NCBI RefSeq assembly: GCF_003025555.1
Contig: NZ_PYMH01000002.1
Span: 62,001 to 126,000, forward strand
Reading direction: 5' to 3'
DNA: 64,000 bases
Source: Photobacterium lutimaris
Lineage (GTDB): Bacteria > Pseudomonadota > Gammaproteobacteria > Enterobacterales > Vibrionaceae
In this document: in pieces, positions 18,463 through 29,400 of the stretch
Layout: every line of letters begins with the position of its first letter
Numbering within the stretch: the stretch's first letter is position 1
Notes under the pieces: model-generated
What the model was told of the DNA's origin: nothing
Seen by the model: the letters and a program-made list of their open reading frames with translations, nothing else
Database searches by the model: none
Made by a program: the position numbers and the translations under genes

Positions 18463-20463
18463 ATGAAAGGTCGATTCCGTTTCTCACTGATCGCTGCTGG
18501 CATGATGCTAGCAGCTTCAGCGCAAGCCCTAGAGGCAACATACACGTTAAGTGATATTCCGCAGCTGGTACCTGAAAAACAGCATGCGACTGCCAGTAAG
18601 CGAGTGGCTTCACGTTTTACTCGTTCACATTACAAGCAGTTTTCACTTGATGATGAATTTTCTTCCAGTGTCTTTACCCGATATATCGAGATGCTGGACT
18701 TCAATAAAAGTTTCCTTACTGCTTCCGATATTCGGCAATTTGAAAAATGGGAACAGCAGCTAGATGACCAGCTCAAAAGAGGTGATACATCAGCCGCTTT
18801 CGATATTTTCAATACTCTGTTGAAACGTCGATATGACCGTTATCAATACGCACTTACCTTGCTTGATCGTGAAATCACCTTTGAGGCTGATGAAGATATA
18901 GTGTTAGACCGCTCTGAAATGGAGTGGGCGAAAGACCGTAACGAGCTTAATGAAATTTGGCGCAAACGGGTAAAATACGATGCGCTTAACTTAAAGCTTG
19001 CGGGTAAAGAGTGGGATGAAATCAAAGAGACTTTAGGGAAGCGTTATAACAATGCCCTTAAGCGTCTGACTCAAACTCATAGCGAAGATGTATTCCAGAT
19101 TTACATGAATGCCTTTGCACGTGAGGTTGACCCTCATACCAGCTATTTGTCACCGCGTAACGCTGAGCAGTTCCAATCTGAAATGAATCTATCATTAGAA
19201 GGTATTGGTGCAGTTCTTCAAGTGGTTGATGATTATACAGTAATTCGTTCTTTGGTTGCGGGTGGCCCGGCTTCTTCTTCGAAGAAATTGACAGCTGGTG
19301 ACAGAATCATCGGGGTCGCGCAAGACGGCAAAGACATGATCGATGTGATCGGCTGGCGTCTTGATGATGTGGTTCAGCTCATCAAAGGGCCGAAAGGCAG
19401 TAAAGTTGTTCTGGAAATCCTTCCGGAGGGGAGCAACGCAAAAAGTTACGATGTCACTATTGTCCGTGATAAAATCCGCCTTGAAGATCGCGCAGTGAAA
19501 TCTTCGGTAGAGATGTCGAACGGCAAGAAAATTGGGGTAATTGAAATTCCAAGTTTCTATGTTGGTTTGTCGGAAGATACCAAGAAAGAACTGGCGAAAC
19601 TGAACGACCAGCAGGTTGATGGCATGGTTATCGATTTGCGGAATAATGGTGGTGGTGCGCTGACTGAAGCAACAGCCTTAACCGGGTTGTTCATCAACAG
19701 TGGGCCGGTTGTCCAGGTTCGAGATAGCTACGGACGTGTTAAGGTCAATGGCGACTCCGATGATCGTGTTTACTTCGACGGTCCTCTCTCTGTCTTGGTT
19801 AACCGCTACAGTGCATCAGCGTCTGAGATTTTTGCTGCCGCTATGCAGGATTACGGACGCGCAGTCATTCTTGGCGAGCAATCATTTGGTAAAGGTACGG
19901 TTCAGCAGCATCGTTCACTGAATCATATTTATGACTTGTTTGACAAGCCATTGGGCCATGTTCAATACACGATTCAGAAGTTCTACCGCATTAATGGTGG
20001 TAGTACCCAGAACCTGGGTGTTGTCCCTGACTTGGCATTCCCAACGGCTGTTGATCCATCGGAAACCGGTGAAAGCGTCGAAGATAATGCATTGCCTTGG
20101 GACAGTATTAAGGCAGCGGACTATCAGAAGCTTTACAATTTCTCGGCGGTTTTGCCTTCACTGAAAGCGAAACATGACCAGCGGATCAGCAAAGACATGG
20201 AATTTGGTTTTATCCAAGATGACATCACTAAGTACCATGAAGAGAAAGATATCAATACGATCTCTTTGAACAAGAAAAAGCGTATTGCTAAGCAAGATAA
20301 AGATGATGCAGATCGCTTAGCTCGGTTGAATCAGCGTCAGAAGGCTGATGGTGAAAAACTTTTTGCCACATTGGATGATGTGCCGAAGGATTATGAAGCA
20401 CCTGATGCTTATCTAGAAGAAGCGGTCGCGATTACTTCTGATTTATCGAGATCACAAAGCTAG
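18463..20463 (+). CDS. prc: Carboxy-terminal (tail-specific) protease Prc
   Basis: 666 residues with a signal peptide ending SAQALEA. N-terminal helical domain, a PDZ domain (about 240-330) and the S41 protease core. The catalytic dyad is visible as Ser452 in NRYSASASE and Lys477 in QSFGKGTVQ, 25 residues apart as in E. coli (430/455). It degrades periplasmic proteins with non-polar C-termini, including substrates such as FtsI precursor and murein hydrolases. Co-directional with proQ (17-bp gap). A strong terminator follows. Confidence 0.96.
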   Translation: MKGRFRFSLIAAGMMLAASAQALEATYTLSDIPQLVPEKQHATASKRVASRFTRSHYKQFSLDDEFSSSVFTRYIEMLDFNKSFLTASDIRQFEKWEQQLDDQLKRGDTSAAFDIFNTLLKRRYDRYQYALTLLDREITFEADEDIVLDRSEMEWAKDRNELNEIWRKRVKYDALNLKLAGKEWDEIKETLGKRYNNALKRLTQTHSEDVFQIYMNAFAREVDPHTSYLSPRNAEQFQSEMNLSLEGIGAVLQVVDDYTVIRSLVAGGPASSSKKLTAGDRIIGVAQDGKDMIDVIGWRLDDVVQLIKGPKGSKVVLEILPEGSNAKSYDVTIVRDKIRLEDRAVKSSVEMSNGKKIGVIEIPSFYVGLSEDTKKELAKLNDQQVDGMVIDLRNNGGGALTEATALTGLFINSGPVVQVRDSYGRVKVNGDSDDRVYFDGPLSVLVNRYSASASEIFAAAMQDYGRAVILGEQSFGKGTVQQHRSLNHIYDLFDKPLGHVQYTIQKFYRINGGSTQNLGVVPDLAFPTAVDPSETGESVEDNALPWDSIKAADYQKLYNFSAVLPSLKAKHDQRISKDMEFGFIQDDITKYHEEKDINTISLNKKKRIAKQDKDDADRLARLNQRQKADGEKLFATLDDVPKDYEAPDAYLEEAVAITSDLSRSQS

Positions 20464-20489
20464 TCTGTGAGAATAGGCAAGACCTCTAT

Positions 20490-20520
20490 AAACGGCACCT
20501 TTTAAGGTGCCGTTTTTTTT
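20490..20520 (+). terminator. Terminator of proQ-prc
   Basis: AACGGCACCTT-TT-AAGGTGCCGTT hairpin followed by eight T, 27 bp after the prc stop. Confidence 0.9.
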
Positions 20521-20675
20521 ATGGAAAAAAATCAGTGAGCTAGGGGGAAATGTGGTGTTTCAGCTCTGAGACTGCGGAATGATTAATATTGATAAGTGTC
20601 AACTTTTACTCTCTAGGTGGCAATTGCCGACTAGGGTTAAATGTAGGTGAGCAATTCTGGTGTTAGGGGAATACT

Positions 20676-21338
20676 ATGCTGAAACGTGTAATTCTTGCTG
20701 TAACGCTGTTATTTTCGACATTTGCTATCAGTGCACGCTCAACAGACTTGACGGAATTTGATTATCCATTGCTTCTTGGTGATTGGTACTGGTTTAGTAA
20801 TACTGATACTGGTGTTGAAAGTGAAGGTGCGAATTACCGCGCAATGAACATCAAGTTCAAGTCAAATTATCGTTTTGTTATCCGGCTTCTTCAGATTGAT
20901 GGCAGCGTGGAAGAGTGGGATGGGATATACGATATCGATGAAACTACCGTTACTTTCCTTTCTCATGGTCAACCTGAGCAGCAGCATAGCTACATGTTAA
21001 GCTACAACCAATTTTTGCTTGATGGTGCTCGTTTTACTAAGTTGGCACCAGAGAATCTGCCGGGTAACTGGCGTTCTTCGCAAATAACCGGGAAGGACGT
21101 TGGTGATGGTGTCTCGGAAATTGCTTTATCCCTTCGCCCAGACTTCTTGTTTTCGGCCGAGGTATCAGGTAAGAACGGCAAGAAAAAAGAACACCGCGGC
21201 ATTTACTTCATTGAAGACGATCGCATTGTGTTGATTTATGAAGATGGTCAGCAAGATAGTCAGTACAGTTTGGGAAGTAATACTCTAACGCTCAGTAATC
21301 AGCAGTTCGGTATGGAAGCGGTAATGAGAAGGGAGTAG
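20676..21338 (+). CDS. Exported protein of unknown function with two related beta-rich halves
   Basis: 220 residues with a clear signal peptide (LKRVILAVTLLFSTFAISARS). The mature part looks like two lipocalin-like halves: LLGDWYWFSN...WDGIYDIDETTVTFL...YNQFLLDGARFTKL and LPGNWRSSQ...HRGIYFIEDDRIVLIY...SNTLTLSNQQFGMEAVMRRE. Each half starts with a G-x-W strand, which is the usual lipocalin entry, and has a GIYxIxxxxxxxx hairpin. It could bind a small hydrophobic ligand or metal in the periplasm, but that is speculation; I do not recognise the family. Own promoter region (212 bp gap) and own terminator. Confidence 0.6.
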   Translation: MLKRVILAVTLLFSTFAISARSTDLTEFDYPLLLGDWYWFSNTDTGVESEGANYRAMNIKFKSNYRFVIRLLQIDGSVEEWDGIYDIDETTVTFLSHGQPEQQHSYMLSYNQFLLDGARFTKLAPENLPGNWRSSQITGKDVGDGVSEIALSLRPDFLFSAEVSGKNGKKKEHRGIYFIEDDRIVLIYEDGQQDSQYSLGSNTLTLSNQQFGMEAVMRRE

Positions 21339-21370
21339 TGCATAGTTGCTGCCCACGAAGACAGTTAAAG

Positions 21371-21398
21371 AAAAGCGAGGTGATACCTCGCTTTTTGT
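21371..21398. terminator. Bidirectional terminator between the exported protein and pncB
   Basis: AAAAGCGAGG-TGATA-CCTCGCTTTTT is flanked by A and T runs and lies between convergent genes, so it can serve both strands. Confidence 0.85.
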
Positions 21399-21426
21399 TT
21401 TCTATATCGACATATGGTGCGTGCGA

Positions 21427-22626
21427 CTAGCTGACGATTTTAAATGCCTGTCGCAGCTGTGACAGGTAATTCTCATCTCGGCAGATACTCTTGCCAGGTT
21501 CGTCTGAAATTTTAGCGACTGGCCGACCTTCACATTCGGTCAGTTTCAAAACTACGTTCAATGTTTTGACATTCGGGAGATCGCAGGTGAGCTGGGTACC
21601 AATACCAAAACTGGTATTGATACGGTGGGCAAAGTGCTTATAGATGTTCAGCGCTTTATCCAGCGTCAGGCTATCGGAGAAGACCAAAGATTTGGTTTTT
21701 GGATCAATCCCCAATGACTTATAGTGTGCGATCGCTTTTTCACCCCAGGCAATCGGGTCTCCACTGTCATGGCGTAGGCCGATGAAGCGCTCTGACAACC
21801 GAAGATCGAAGTCACGCAGGAAAGCATCCATGTTGATGCAATCAGTAAGAGCGATACCCAGTGAGTTCGGGTATTCCTGAAGCCAGCGGTTTAACGCAAG
21901 CTGCTGTGAATCAGCCAGCTCACCAGCCAGTTGTTGGTGTGCTTGGAACCATTCATGGGCTTGAGTACCAACAGGTGTTAGGTGACGGGTACGGGCTAAG
22001 TGATAGTTAGATGTACCTTTGAACTCCGGCATATTGCTCTTAAGATAGTCAACAACTTCGTGGTGAACATTGCGAGAGAAGCGGCGGCGTGTACCAAAGT
22101 CAACCAGAGAGAATGCATCGAGATTGATACCTTCATCATTAGCTTTCTGATAAAAGTTAGCCATTTTTTGTTTCAGCGAGGCTAATGCATCATCAGCGGA
22201 GGAGGATGGGTAGCGATGCTTACATCGTACTTCGCAGATAATTGCCAGAAGTGGCACTTCCCAAAGAATGATATCGAGCCATTTACCGGTAATGGTAATG
22301 GCTAGTTGATCACCCGACGTGTCAATACGAACTTGCTTGCTGTCGATTCGAAACGACGCAAGGTAGTCAAGGTAGTCCGCCTTGAAGAAGCTGAGGGTCG
22401 CTAGGTAATCAATTTCTTCTTTAGTAAAAGAGAGGCCACCGAGCTGATCGATATGCTCTTGAATCTCTTGGCTATATGGACGGAGATCTTCGTCGCTCCG
22501 GCAGTGAAACTCGGCAACAGCTTCAACATTAGGGTATTGATGAAAAATGGCTTGCTGCATGTGCAATTTGTATGCATCAGTATCAAGCAGGGAGTCGATA
22601 ATCCCAGTGTGTCCAAAATGATTCAT
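21427..22626 (-). CDS. pncB: Nicotinate phosphoribosyltransferase PncB
   Basis: 399 residues from ATG 22626; a TTG at 22650 would add eight residues, and neither has a strong Shine-Dalgarno. [23 protein letters not shown] is the family N-terminus; [12 protein letters not shown] carries the active region with the phosphorylatable His in the following [15 protein letters not shown], and [29 protein letters not shown] form the phosphoribosyl site. It makes nicotinate mononucleotide from nicotinate and PRPP with ATP in the NAD salvage pathway. Stand-alone, convergent with the preceding gene. Confidence 0.95.
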   Translation of the reverse strand: MNHFGHTGIIDSLLDTDAYKLHMQQAIFHQYPNVEAVAEFHCRSDEDLRPYSQEIQEHIDQLGGLSFTKEEIDYLATLSFFKADYLDYLASFRIDSKQVRIDTSGDQLAITITGKWLDIILWEVPLLAIICEVRCKHRYPSSSADDALASLKQKMANFYQKANDEGINLDAFSLVDFGTRRRFSRNVHHEVVDYLKSNMPEFKGTSNYHLARTRHLTPVGTQAHEWFQAHQQLAGELADSQQLALNRWLQEYPNSLGIALTDCINMDAFLRDFDLRLSERFIGLRHDSGDPIAWGEKAIAHYKSLGIDPKTKSLVFSDSLTLDKALNIYKHFAHRINTSFGIGTQLTCDLPNVKTLNVVLKLTECEGRPVAKISDEPGKSICRDENYLSQLRQAFKIVS

Positions 22627-23059
22627 AACTAGTTTGGTTGTTTTTTGCAATCCGGTGATTTTACCCTATTTTGAGGCGAGGTTGTCTCAAAATGTTTCAG
22701 ATTGATGAAAAAAATAGGGGCAGTAAGATACGCGTTAATGTCGCTAACGACAAGCCCGTAGTGGTTTTATTGTCATTATTATCGATACACGGTTAACCGT
22801 TTGTTCGTGCGGTGATCTTGCTGTATAGCGAAATTTGGGTAAACATTACTGCTAATAAGTTGAGTATAGTAAAGATGAAATGCGAGTCTTCAAAGCACAA
22901 CCAGCAAAATCAGTGGTTGGATGTGCATTAATTGACCGAGTGAGAGGGCAATTGAGAAACATATCGCCAAATCAGGGTAATAAGCTTGTCTGCACTGGTC
23001 TAACGCAGAATAATGGATACATACCGCGACACTAACAGGCGGAAATATAAGGAATAAAC
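22627..23059. other. Divergent promoter region pncB / pepN
   Basis: 433 bp. Promoters for both genes must lie here. The last part has AAGGA 9 bp before the pepN ATG. I saw no long palindrome or RNA element that I would defend. Confidence 0.4.
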
Positions 23060-25681
23060 ATGGCCGAACAACCAACTATCCAGCCAACGGCAAAGTACCG
23101 TTCAGATTACCAAGCTCCAGAATTCACCATTACCGATCTCTCGCTAGAGTTTGACTTGCATGAAACTGCAACCCGTGTGGTCGCGATTAGCAAGGTTGAG
23201 CAGCAGGTGGAAGGTGCCACATCAATGGAGCTCGATGGTGATGCGCTAACTTTGATCCGCGTTGAAATCAATGGTGAGAACTGGTCAGACTATACCGAAG
23301 GCGAAGGTAAGCTGACGGTCAACGGGCTACCTGCATCGTTCGATATGCTGATTGAAACTGAAATCAATCCAGAAGCAAATACCTTGCTTGAAGGCTTGTA
23401 TAAATCAGGCGGTGCATACTGTACCCAGTGTGAGGCTGAAGGCTTCCGTCGTATTACCTATTACCTTGACCGCCCTGATGTATTGGCGCGTTTCTCCACG
23501 AAGGTAATTGCTGACAAAGCGCAGTATCCATACCTGATGAGTAATGGTAACCGTGTTGATGGGGGTGAGCTGGACAATGGTCGTCACTGGGTACAGTGGC
23601 AAGACCCATTTCCGAAACCCAGTTACCTGTTTGCCTTGGTGGCAGGGGATTTTGATGTCTTGCGTGATAACTACACCACGGTAAGTGGTCGTGATGTAGC
23701 GCTAGAGATCTTTGTTGATAAAGGCAACTTGGATCGCGCCGAATATGCCATGACGTCATTGATTAACTCAATGAAATGGGACGAAGAACGTTTTGGCCTA
23801 GAGTACGATCTTGATATTTACATGATTGTAGCGGTGGACTTCTTCAACATGGGCGCGATGGAAAATAAAGGATTGAATGTCTTTAATTCCAAGTACGTAC
23901 TGGCAAATGCGAAAACGGCAACCGATACCGACTACCAAGGTATTGAAGCGGTGATCGGTCACGAATACTTCCATAACTGGACCGGTAACCGCGTCACTTG
24001 TCGTGACTGGTTCCAGCTTAGCCTGAAAGAAGGCCTGACTGTTTTCCGTGACCAAGAGTTTTCATCTGACCTGGGATCTCGTCCCGTAAATCGCATTAAC
24101 AATGTTCGCATCATGCGTGGCCCGCAGTTCTCTGAGGACCGTGGCCCGATGTCACACCCAATTCGTCCCGAAAAAGTGATTGAGATGAATAACTTCTACA
24201 CTCTGACTGTGTATGAGAAGGGCAGTGAAGTTATTCGCATGATGCACACTTTGCTTGGTGAAGAGAACTTCCAAGCCGGTATGAAGCTGTACTTCGAACG
24301 TCATGATGGTACAGCTGCAACCTGTGATGATTTTGTTCAGGCAATGGAAGATGCATCCGGTATTAGCCTTGAGAAATTCCGACGTTGGTATAGCCAATCA
24401 GGGACACCGGTCGTGCAGGTTGAGACAGAATATCTTGAACAAGACAGTCGTTACCGTGTCACGGTAAGGCAGCATACTGCGCCAACACCGGGCCAGGCGC
24501 AGAAGCAACCCCTGCATATCCCGTTCGATGTTGAATTGTATGATGCGAAGGGCAATGTCATTCCGTTACAGTGTGACGGAAAATCAATCCACAATGTGCT
24601 GGATGTGACTGAAGCCGAGCAAGAGTTTGTTTTTGACGGCATTGACCAGCAGCCAGTGATCTCTATGTTGCGTGAATTTTCAGCGCCGGTGATCTTGGAG
24701 TATGACTATTCAGATGCAGAACTGACTTTCTTGATGGTTCATGCACGTAACGAGTTTGCTCGTTGGGATGCTGGCCAAATCTTGTTGGCTAAATACATCA
24801 AGCACAATGTGGCCCGCTCTCAGAATGGCGAGTCTTTTGAATTACCTGAAGCGGTCGTTGACGCGTTCCGTGGTGTGCTGCTTGATGAAAAGCTAGACCC
24901 TGCTTTCATTGCCGAAATGCTAACCCTACCAAGTGAAAATGAAGTTGCGGGTTGGTATAAAACCGTTGATGTTGATGCTATCAACAGCGTGATGGGTGAG
25001 CTTGAAAAAGTATTGGCCGTAACGATGGAAGATGAATTCAGTGCTATTTACCATTCTCTCATGCAAGCGTCATATACGATTGAACATGAAGCGATGGCCA
25101 AGCGTTCTCTTCGCAATACCTGCTTGGCCTATCTGGCACATACAGAGCAAGGCAACAGTCTTGTCGCTAAACAGTATGAAGCGTCAGACAATATGACCGA
25201 TACGATGGCGGCCATGGCGGTAGCGAATGATGCAGAACTGGCTTGCCGTGCCGACCAAATGGCTGACTTCAGTGATAAGTGGACTCAAGACGGCCTGGTG
25301 ATGGATAAGTGGTTTATTCTACAAGGCAAGAATCCGGCAGAGAATGCGCTCGATAATGTGCGCGAAACTATGAAGCACAAAGCGTTTGATTTGAAAAACC
25401 CGAACCGTACCCGTAGTTTGGTGGCAAGCTTCTGTGGTAACAACCCGGTACGCTTCCACGCTAAAGATGGATCTGGTTACCAGTTCCTGACGGAAATTCT
25501 GACTGTCTTGAATACCAGCAACCCGCAAGTGGCTTCTCGTTTGATTGAACCATTCCTTAAGTACCGTCAGTACGATGAGCATCGTCAAGGTTTGATGCGT
25601 GCAGAGCTTGAAAAACTGTCTCAGCTAGAAAACCTAGCCAAAGACTTGTTTGAGAAAGTGCAAAAAGCACTTGAGCTGTAA
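23060..25681 (+). CDS. pepN: Aminopeptidase N (M1 family)
   Basis: 873 residues (E. coli 870). The exopeptidase motif GAMENKG is present and the zinc site HEYFH gives His301 and His305 with the third ligand Glu324 (LKEGLTVFRDQEF), each offset by four from the E. coli numbering. N-terminal beta domain, thermolysin-like catalytic domain, beta-sandwich and C-terminal helical superhelix are all covered by the length. It removes N-terminal residues from peptides downstream of ATP-dependent proteolysis in the cytoplasm; no signal peptide. Confidence 0.97.
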   Translation: MAEQPTIQPTAKYRSDYQAPEFTITDLSLEFDLHETATRVVAISKVEQQVEGATSMELDGDALTLIRVEINGENWSDYTEGEGKLTVNGLPASFDMLIETEINPEANTLLEGLYKSGGAYCTQCEAEGFRRITYYLDRPDVLARFSTKVIADKAQYPYLMSNGNRVDGGELDNGRHWVQWQDPFPKPSYLFALVAGDFDVLRDNYTTVSGRDVALEIFVDKGNLDRAEYAMTSLINSMKWDEERFGLEYDLDIYMIVAVDFFNMGAMENKGLNVFNSKYVLANAKTATDTDYQGIEAVIGHEYFHNWTGNRVTCRDWFQLSLKEGLTVFRDQEFSSDLGSRPVNRINNVRIMRGPQFSEDRGPMSHPIRPEKVIEMNNFYTLTVYEKGSEVIRMMHTLLGEENFQAGMKLYFERHDGTAATCDDFVQAMEDASGISLEKFRRWYSQSGTPVVQVETEYLEQDSRYRVTVRQHTAPTPGQAQKQPLHIPFDVELYDAKGNVIPLQCDGKSIHNVLDVTEAEQEFVFDGIDQQPVISMLREFSAPVILEYDYSDAELTFLMVHARNEFARWDAGQILLAKYIKHNVARSQNGESFELPEAVVDAFRGVLLDEKLDPAFIAEMLTLPSENEVAGWYKTVDVDAINSVMGELEKVLAVTMEDEFSAIYHSLMQASYTIEHEAMAKRSLRNTCLAYLAHTEQGNSLVAKQYEASDNMTDTMAAMAVANDAELACRADQMADFSDKWTQDGLVMDKWFILQGKNPAENALDNVRETMKHKAFDLKNPNRTRSLVASFCGNNPVRFHAKDGSGYQFLTEILTVLNTSNPQVASRLIEPFLKYRQYDEHRQGLMRAELEKLSQLENLAKDLFEKVQKALEL

Positions 25682-25773
25682 ACGGTAATCACAATGTTGA
25701 GGGGTAAGTTATCTTGCCCCTTATTTATATTGTCCGCCATATACCCATTAATTACTCACTGAATTCTTGTCTC

Positions 25774-25995
25774 ATGAAAGCCTATATCTTTTCCATCCAC
25801 ATTACTTATCAGCAATTTCTCCACCACTACTCGGGGGCTGCCAGTACAGTACTGGTGACGACTGACAATGGTTTACGCCTGCAGTTACCCGCGACACGGT
25901 TAAGACCTTTTCTTACTCAGCTAGGGGTCCGTGGGCGATTTCGTGTTACGGTTTCAGAGGCAAATAAACTGCAAGCGATTGAACAGGTTTTGTAA
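25774..25995 (+). CDS. DUF2835 family small protein
   Basis: 73 residues from ATG 25774 (MKAYIFSIHITYQQFLHHYSG). The conserved features of the DUF2835 family are the Y..F..S..I.Y..FL.YY.G start and the ending LRPFLTQLGVRGRFRVTV...L; the middle is VLVTTDNGLRLQLPATRLRPFL. Function is unknown. It lies between pepN and the large glutamate dehydrogenase gene. The upstream frame to 25714 is unlikely to be translated. Confidence 0.75.
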   Translation: MKAYIFSIHITYQQFLHHYSGAASTVLVTTDNGLRLQLPATRLRPFLTQLGVRGRFRVTVSEANKLQAIEQVL

Positions 25996-26401
25996 TTTTA
26001 TGTTGATGCATTTTTAACATTCTACCATAACGGTTATGGGCTTGCTTATATGACTCGTTGTACCTCTTTAGGTGTGGGGGATATGAAGTAATCATTGCGA
26101 ATGCTAGGGAAAAGAACTTTTAAAATAAATGGTTATAGCCATTTACATAGCGATTGTCGTAACCCGATGGCATTTTCATCAGCCTCAGATAATACATCCA
26201 GCCAAAATATCTACTTTAGTCACATATTCGATTTTTTCCTTTATAAGTAGAGTAATTAACGTAACGGTCTCGCAACAAAACACCCTACAATAGCAGTCAC
26301 GCAAGAGAGCGTCTTCCAGCGGCATGATCCCCAATAACCATCCGTTGGTTGCTTTATAAACTCTATACTTGATTGATAATATATAACAATGGAGCATTGC
26401 T
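25996..26401. other. Upstream region of gdhB
   Basis: 406 bp without a supported gene. The 3' part has ATGGAGCATTGCT before the gdhB ATG, with GGAG as Shine-Dalgarno, and the AT-rich GATAATATATAAC just before, a possible -10 region. Confidence 0.4.
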
Positions 26402-29400
26402 ATGACCGCACCTGACCCTATCGTGCCGGTACTGCTTGAGAAAGTGTATGACTTAATCCTGGATAAGATTGAGACATCCCAGCAGTCATTAGTAGAAGTG
26501 TTTGCTCAGCGATTGCTAGGACAACTGGCAGATGATGATCTGCTTCAAAGGAATGAATCTGACCTTTATGGTGCTGTATTGAGTTTATGGCATCACCTTG
26601 TTCAAAATAAGCCAGACCAAATTTCGGTGCGTGTGTACAATCCGACACTTAGCCGCTATGGCTGGCAGTCACCTCATACCGTCGTTGAGATCATCACGCC
26701 AGACCGTCCTTTTTTGGTTGACTCTGTTCGTATGACCTTGACCCGCCTGGGTATTACTAGCCATATGATGCTCAATGGGCCGTATTTCTTTAAGCGAAAT
26801 GCACAAGGCGTTATTACAGAAGCATGTGGCCAGGATGGTGACTTACAGACACTTTTCCATATTGAGGTTGATCGACTTAACGATAAGAAAGAACTTGAAG
26901 CATTAAAACAAGAACTAAAACAAGTGCTTCAAGATGTTGATTTGGTCGTTAATGATTGGCAATCGATGCAAACGAAAATGCAGAAAATTGTCAAAGATCT
27001 CAAGAAAGCTGATCTTCCTGTTGATAAAGAACACCGTGAGGAAGCCATTGCTTTCTTGGACTGGGTGACACATCACAACTTCACTTTTATGGGTTATCAC
27101 AAGTATGATCTTGTGCCGATAGAAGGTGACTACGAATTGCGTCCTTGCGATGAGCAGGGATTGGGGCTTCTAAGCAATGTTGATAAAGTCAGAACGCTTC
27201 GCTTGTCACAACTTCCCGAGTCAGCCCGAATTGAAGCCCGCAAACCCGACCTGCTGATCCTGACGAAGAGCAATGGAAAGTCGACAATCCACCGTCCGGC
27301 CTATACCGATTACATTGGTATTAAACGTTTTGATAAAGATGGCAATGTCATCGGTGAGCACCGTTTTACCGGCTTGTATGCCTCTACTGCTTACCATCAG
27401 TCGACCATGAATATTCCGCTGATCAGTAACAAGGTCACACGTATCTTGGAAGAGAGTCGTTATCCGGCCGGATCGCATTCATGGAAGGCATTGAATAACC
27501 TGCTCGAAACGTATCCACGTGATGAACTTATTCAAGCCAATGAAAAAGAGATGTTGGATGTCGGCTGCGGTGTGGTTCGTATGCAGGATAGGGATCTGCT
27601 GCGCTTGTTTGTTCGCCGAGATCCGTTCGGTCGTTTCTTCTCTTGCATGGTGTACGTCACTAAAGAACGCTACAACACCGAGTTGCGACTTAAAACACAA
27701 GAAGTCCTCAAAGATTACTTTGCCTCAGAACAGGATGTGGAATTTACAACGTTCTTTTCTGAAAGCCCATTGGCAAGGACGCATTATATCGTGCGAGTAG
27801 AAAATAATAATTTCGATTTGGATATCAAAGCTATCGAGCATAACCTAGTAGAAGCGGCAGCGTCTTGGGATGATCGTTTAAGCGCGTCACTTATCGCGAA
27901 CTTTGGTGAAAGCAAAGGTACTTCATTGGCGAAAAACTATGGCAGTGCCTTCCCTCGTTCTTATAAAGAGCAGATGCTGCCGGGTTCAGCGGTTGCTGAC
28001 ATTGAACAGTTAGAAAGCCTCAGCGAAGATAACAAGTTGGGTATGCTGTTCTATCGTCCGCAAGAAGAGGCCAATGACTCTCGCTTTGTAAAACTGAAAC
28101 TGTTCCACCGCGATGAGCCTATCCACCTTTCGGATGTCATGCCGATGCTGGAAAACTTAGGCCTGCGGGTAATTGGTGAGTCGCCATATCAGGTGATCAC
28201 CAAAAGGGGCACAGTGTATTGGATCCTGGATTTTGCCATGTTGCACAATGCTTGCATCGGGATCGATTTGGGTGAAGCGCGAGATCGTTTCCAGGAAGCA
28301 TTCTCAGCTATTTGGCATGGCGAACTTGAAAGTGATGGCTTTAACCGGCTGGTATTGTGCGCAGGATTAACCGGACGTGAAATTACTATTTTACGTAGTT
28401 TTGCTCGCTACATGCGCCAGGTTGGATTTCCATTCAGTCAGCACTACATCGAAGAAACACTTTCCAGCCATAGTGATCTTGCGAGATCATTAGTTGAATT
28501 GTTCTCGCTGCGTTTCGATCCATGCCGTAAGCATTCAGCGAATGCTGAAAATGCGTTGATAGCCAAGCTCAACGAAAAACTGGAACATGTAGAGAGCTTG
28601 GATGATGACAGGATAATCCGTCGTTATATGGAGATGATCCTAGCGACGCAGCGTACGAACTATTATCAGCTTGATACTAACGGCCAGCCAAAACCCTGGC
28701 TATCCCTGAAACTCCGTCCATCGGAAATCCCGGAAATCCCGGCCCCGGTTCCTTTCTTTGAGATCTTCGTTTACGCACCAGATATAGAAGGTGTGCACCT
28801 ACGAGGTGGTAAAGTTGCCCGAGGTGGATTACGTTGGTCAGATCGCCAGGAAGATTTCCGAACTGAAATCCTTGGCCTTGTCAAAGCGCAACAGGTGAAA
28901 AACACCGTTATTGTTCCGGTAGGGGCGAAAGGTGGTTTTGTCTGTAAGCGTCAGCCTCAGTTATCGACACGAGAAGAGATCTGGGCCGAGGGCCAGCGTT
29001 GTTACAAGCGCTTTATCCGTGCCTTGCTGGACGTCACCGATAACATCATTGACGGCGAACTGAATCCACCTATAAATGTGATTCGTCACGATGAAGATGA
29101 TCCGTATTTGGTTGTGGCCGCTGACAAAGGCACAGCCACGTTCTCTGATTTGGCTAACTCGGTATCAGAAGACTACAACTTCTGGTTAGGTGATGCGTTT
29201 GCTTCTGGCGGATCTAATGGTTATGACCATAAGCAGATGGGGATCACCGCCAAAGGTGGTTGGGAATCAGTAAAACGTCACTTCCGCGAGTTGGGTATCA
29301 ACTGTCAGACAACGGATTTCACCTGTGCGGGTATCGGCGATATGGCAGGGGACGTGTTTGGTAACGGTATGCTGCTATCGAAGCATATTCGTTTAGTTGC

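Noticed and set aside
26185-26397. 70-codon minus-strand frame before gdhB
   Set aside because: It covers the gdhB promoter region, has no ribosome site and a Cys/Ile-rich random-like composition.
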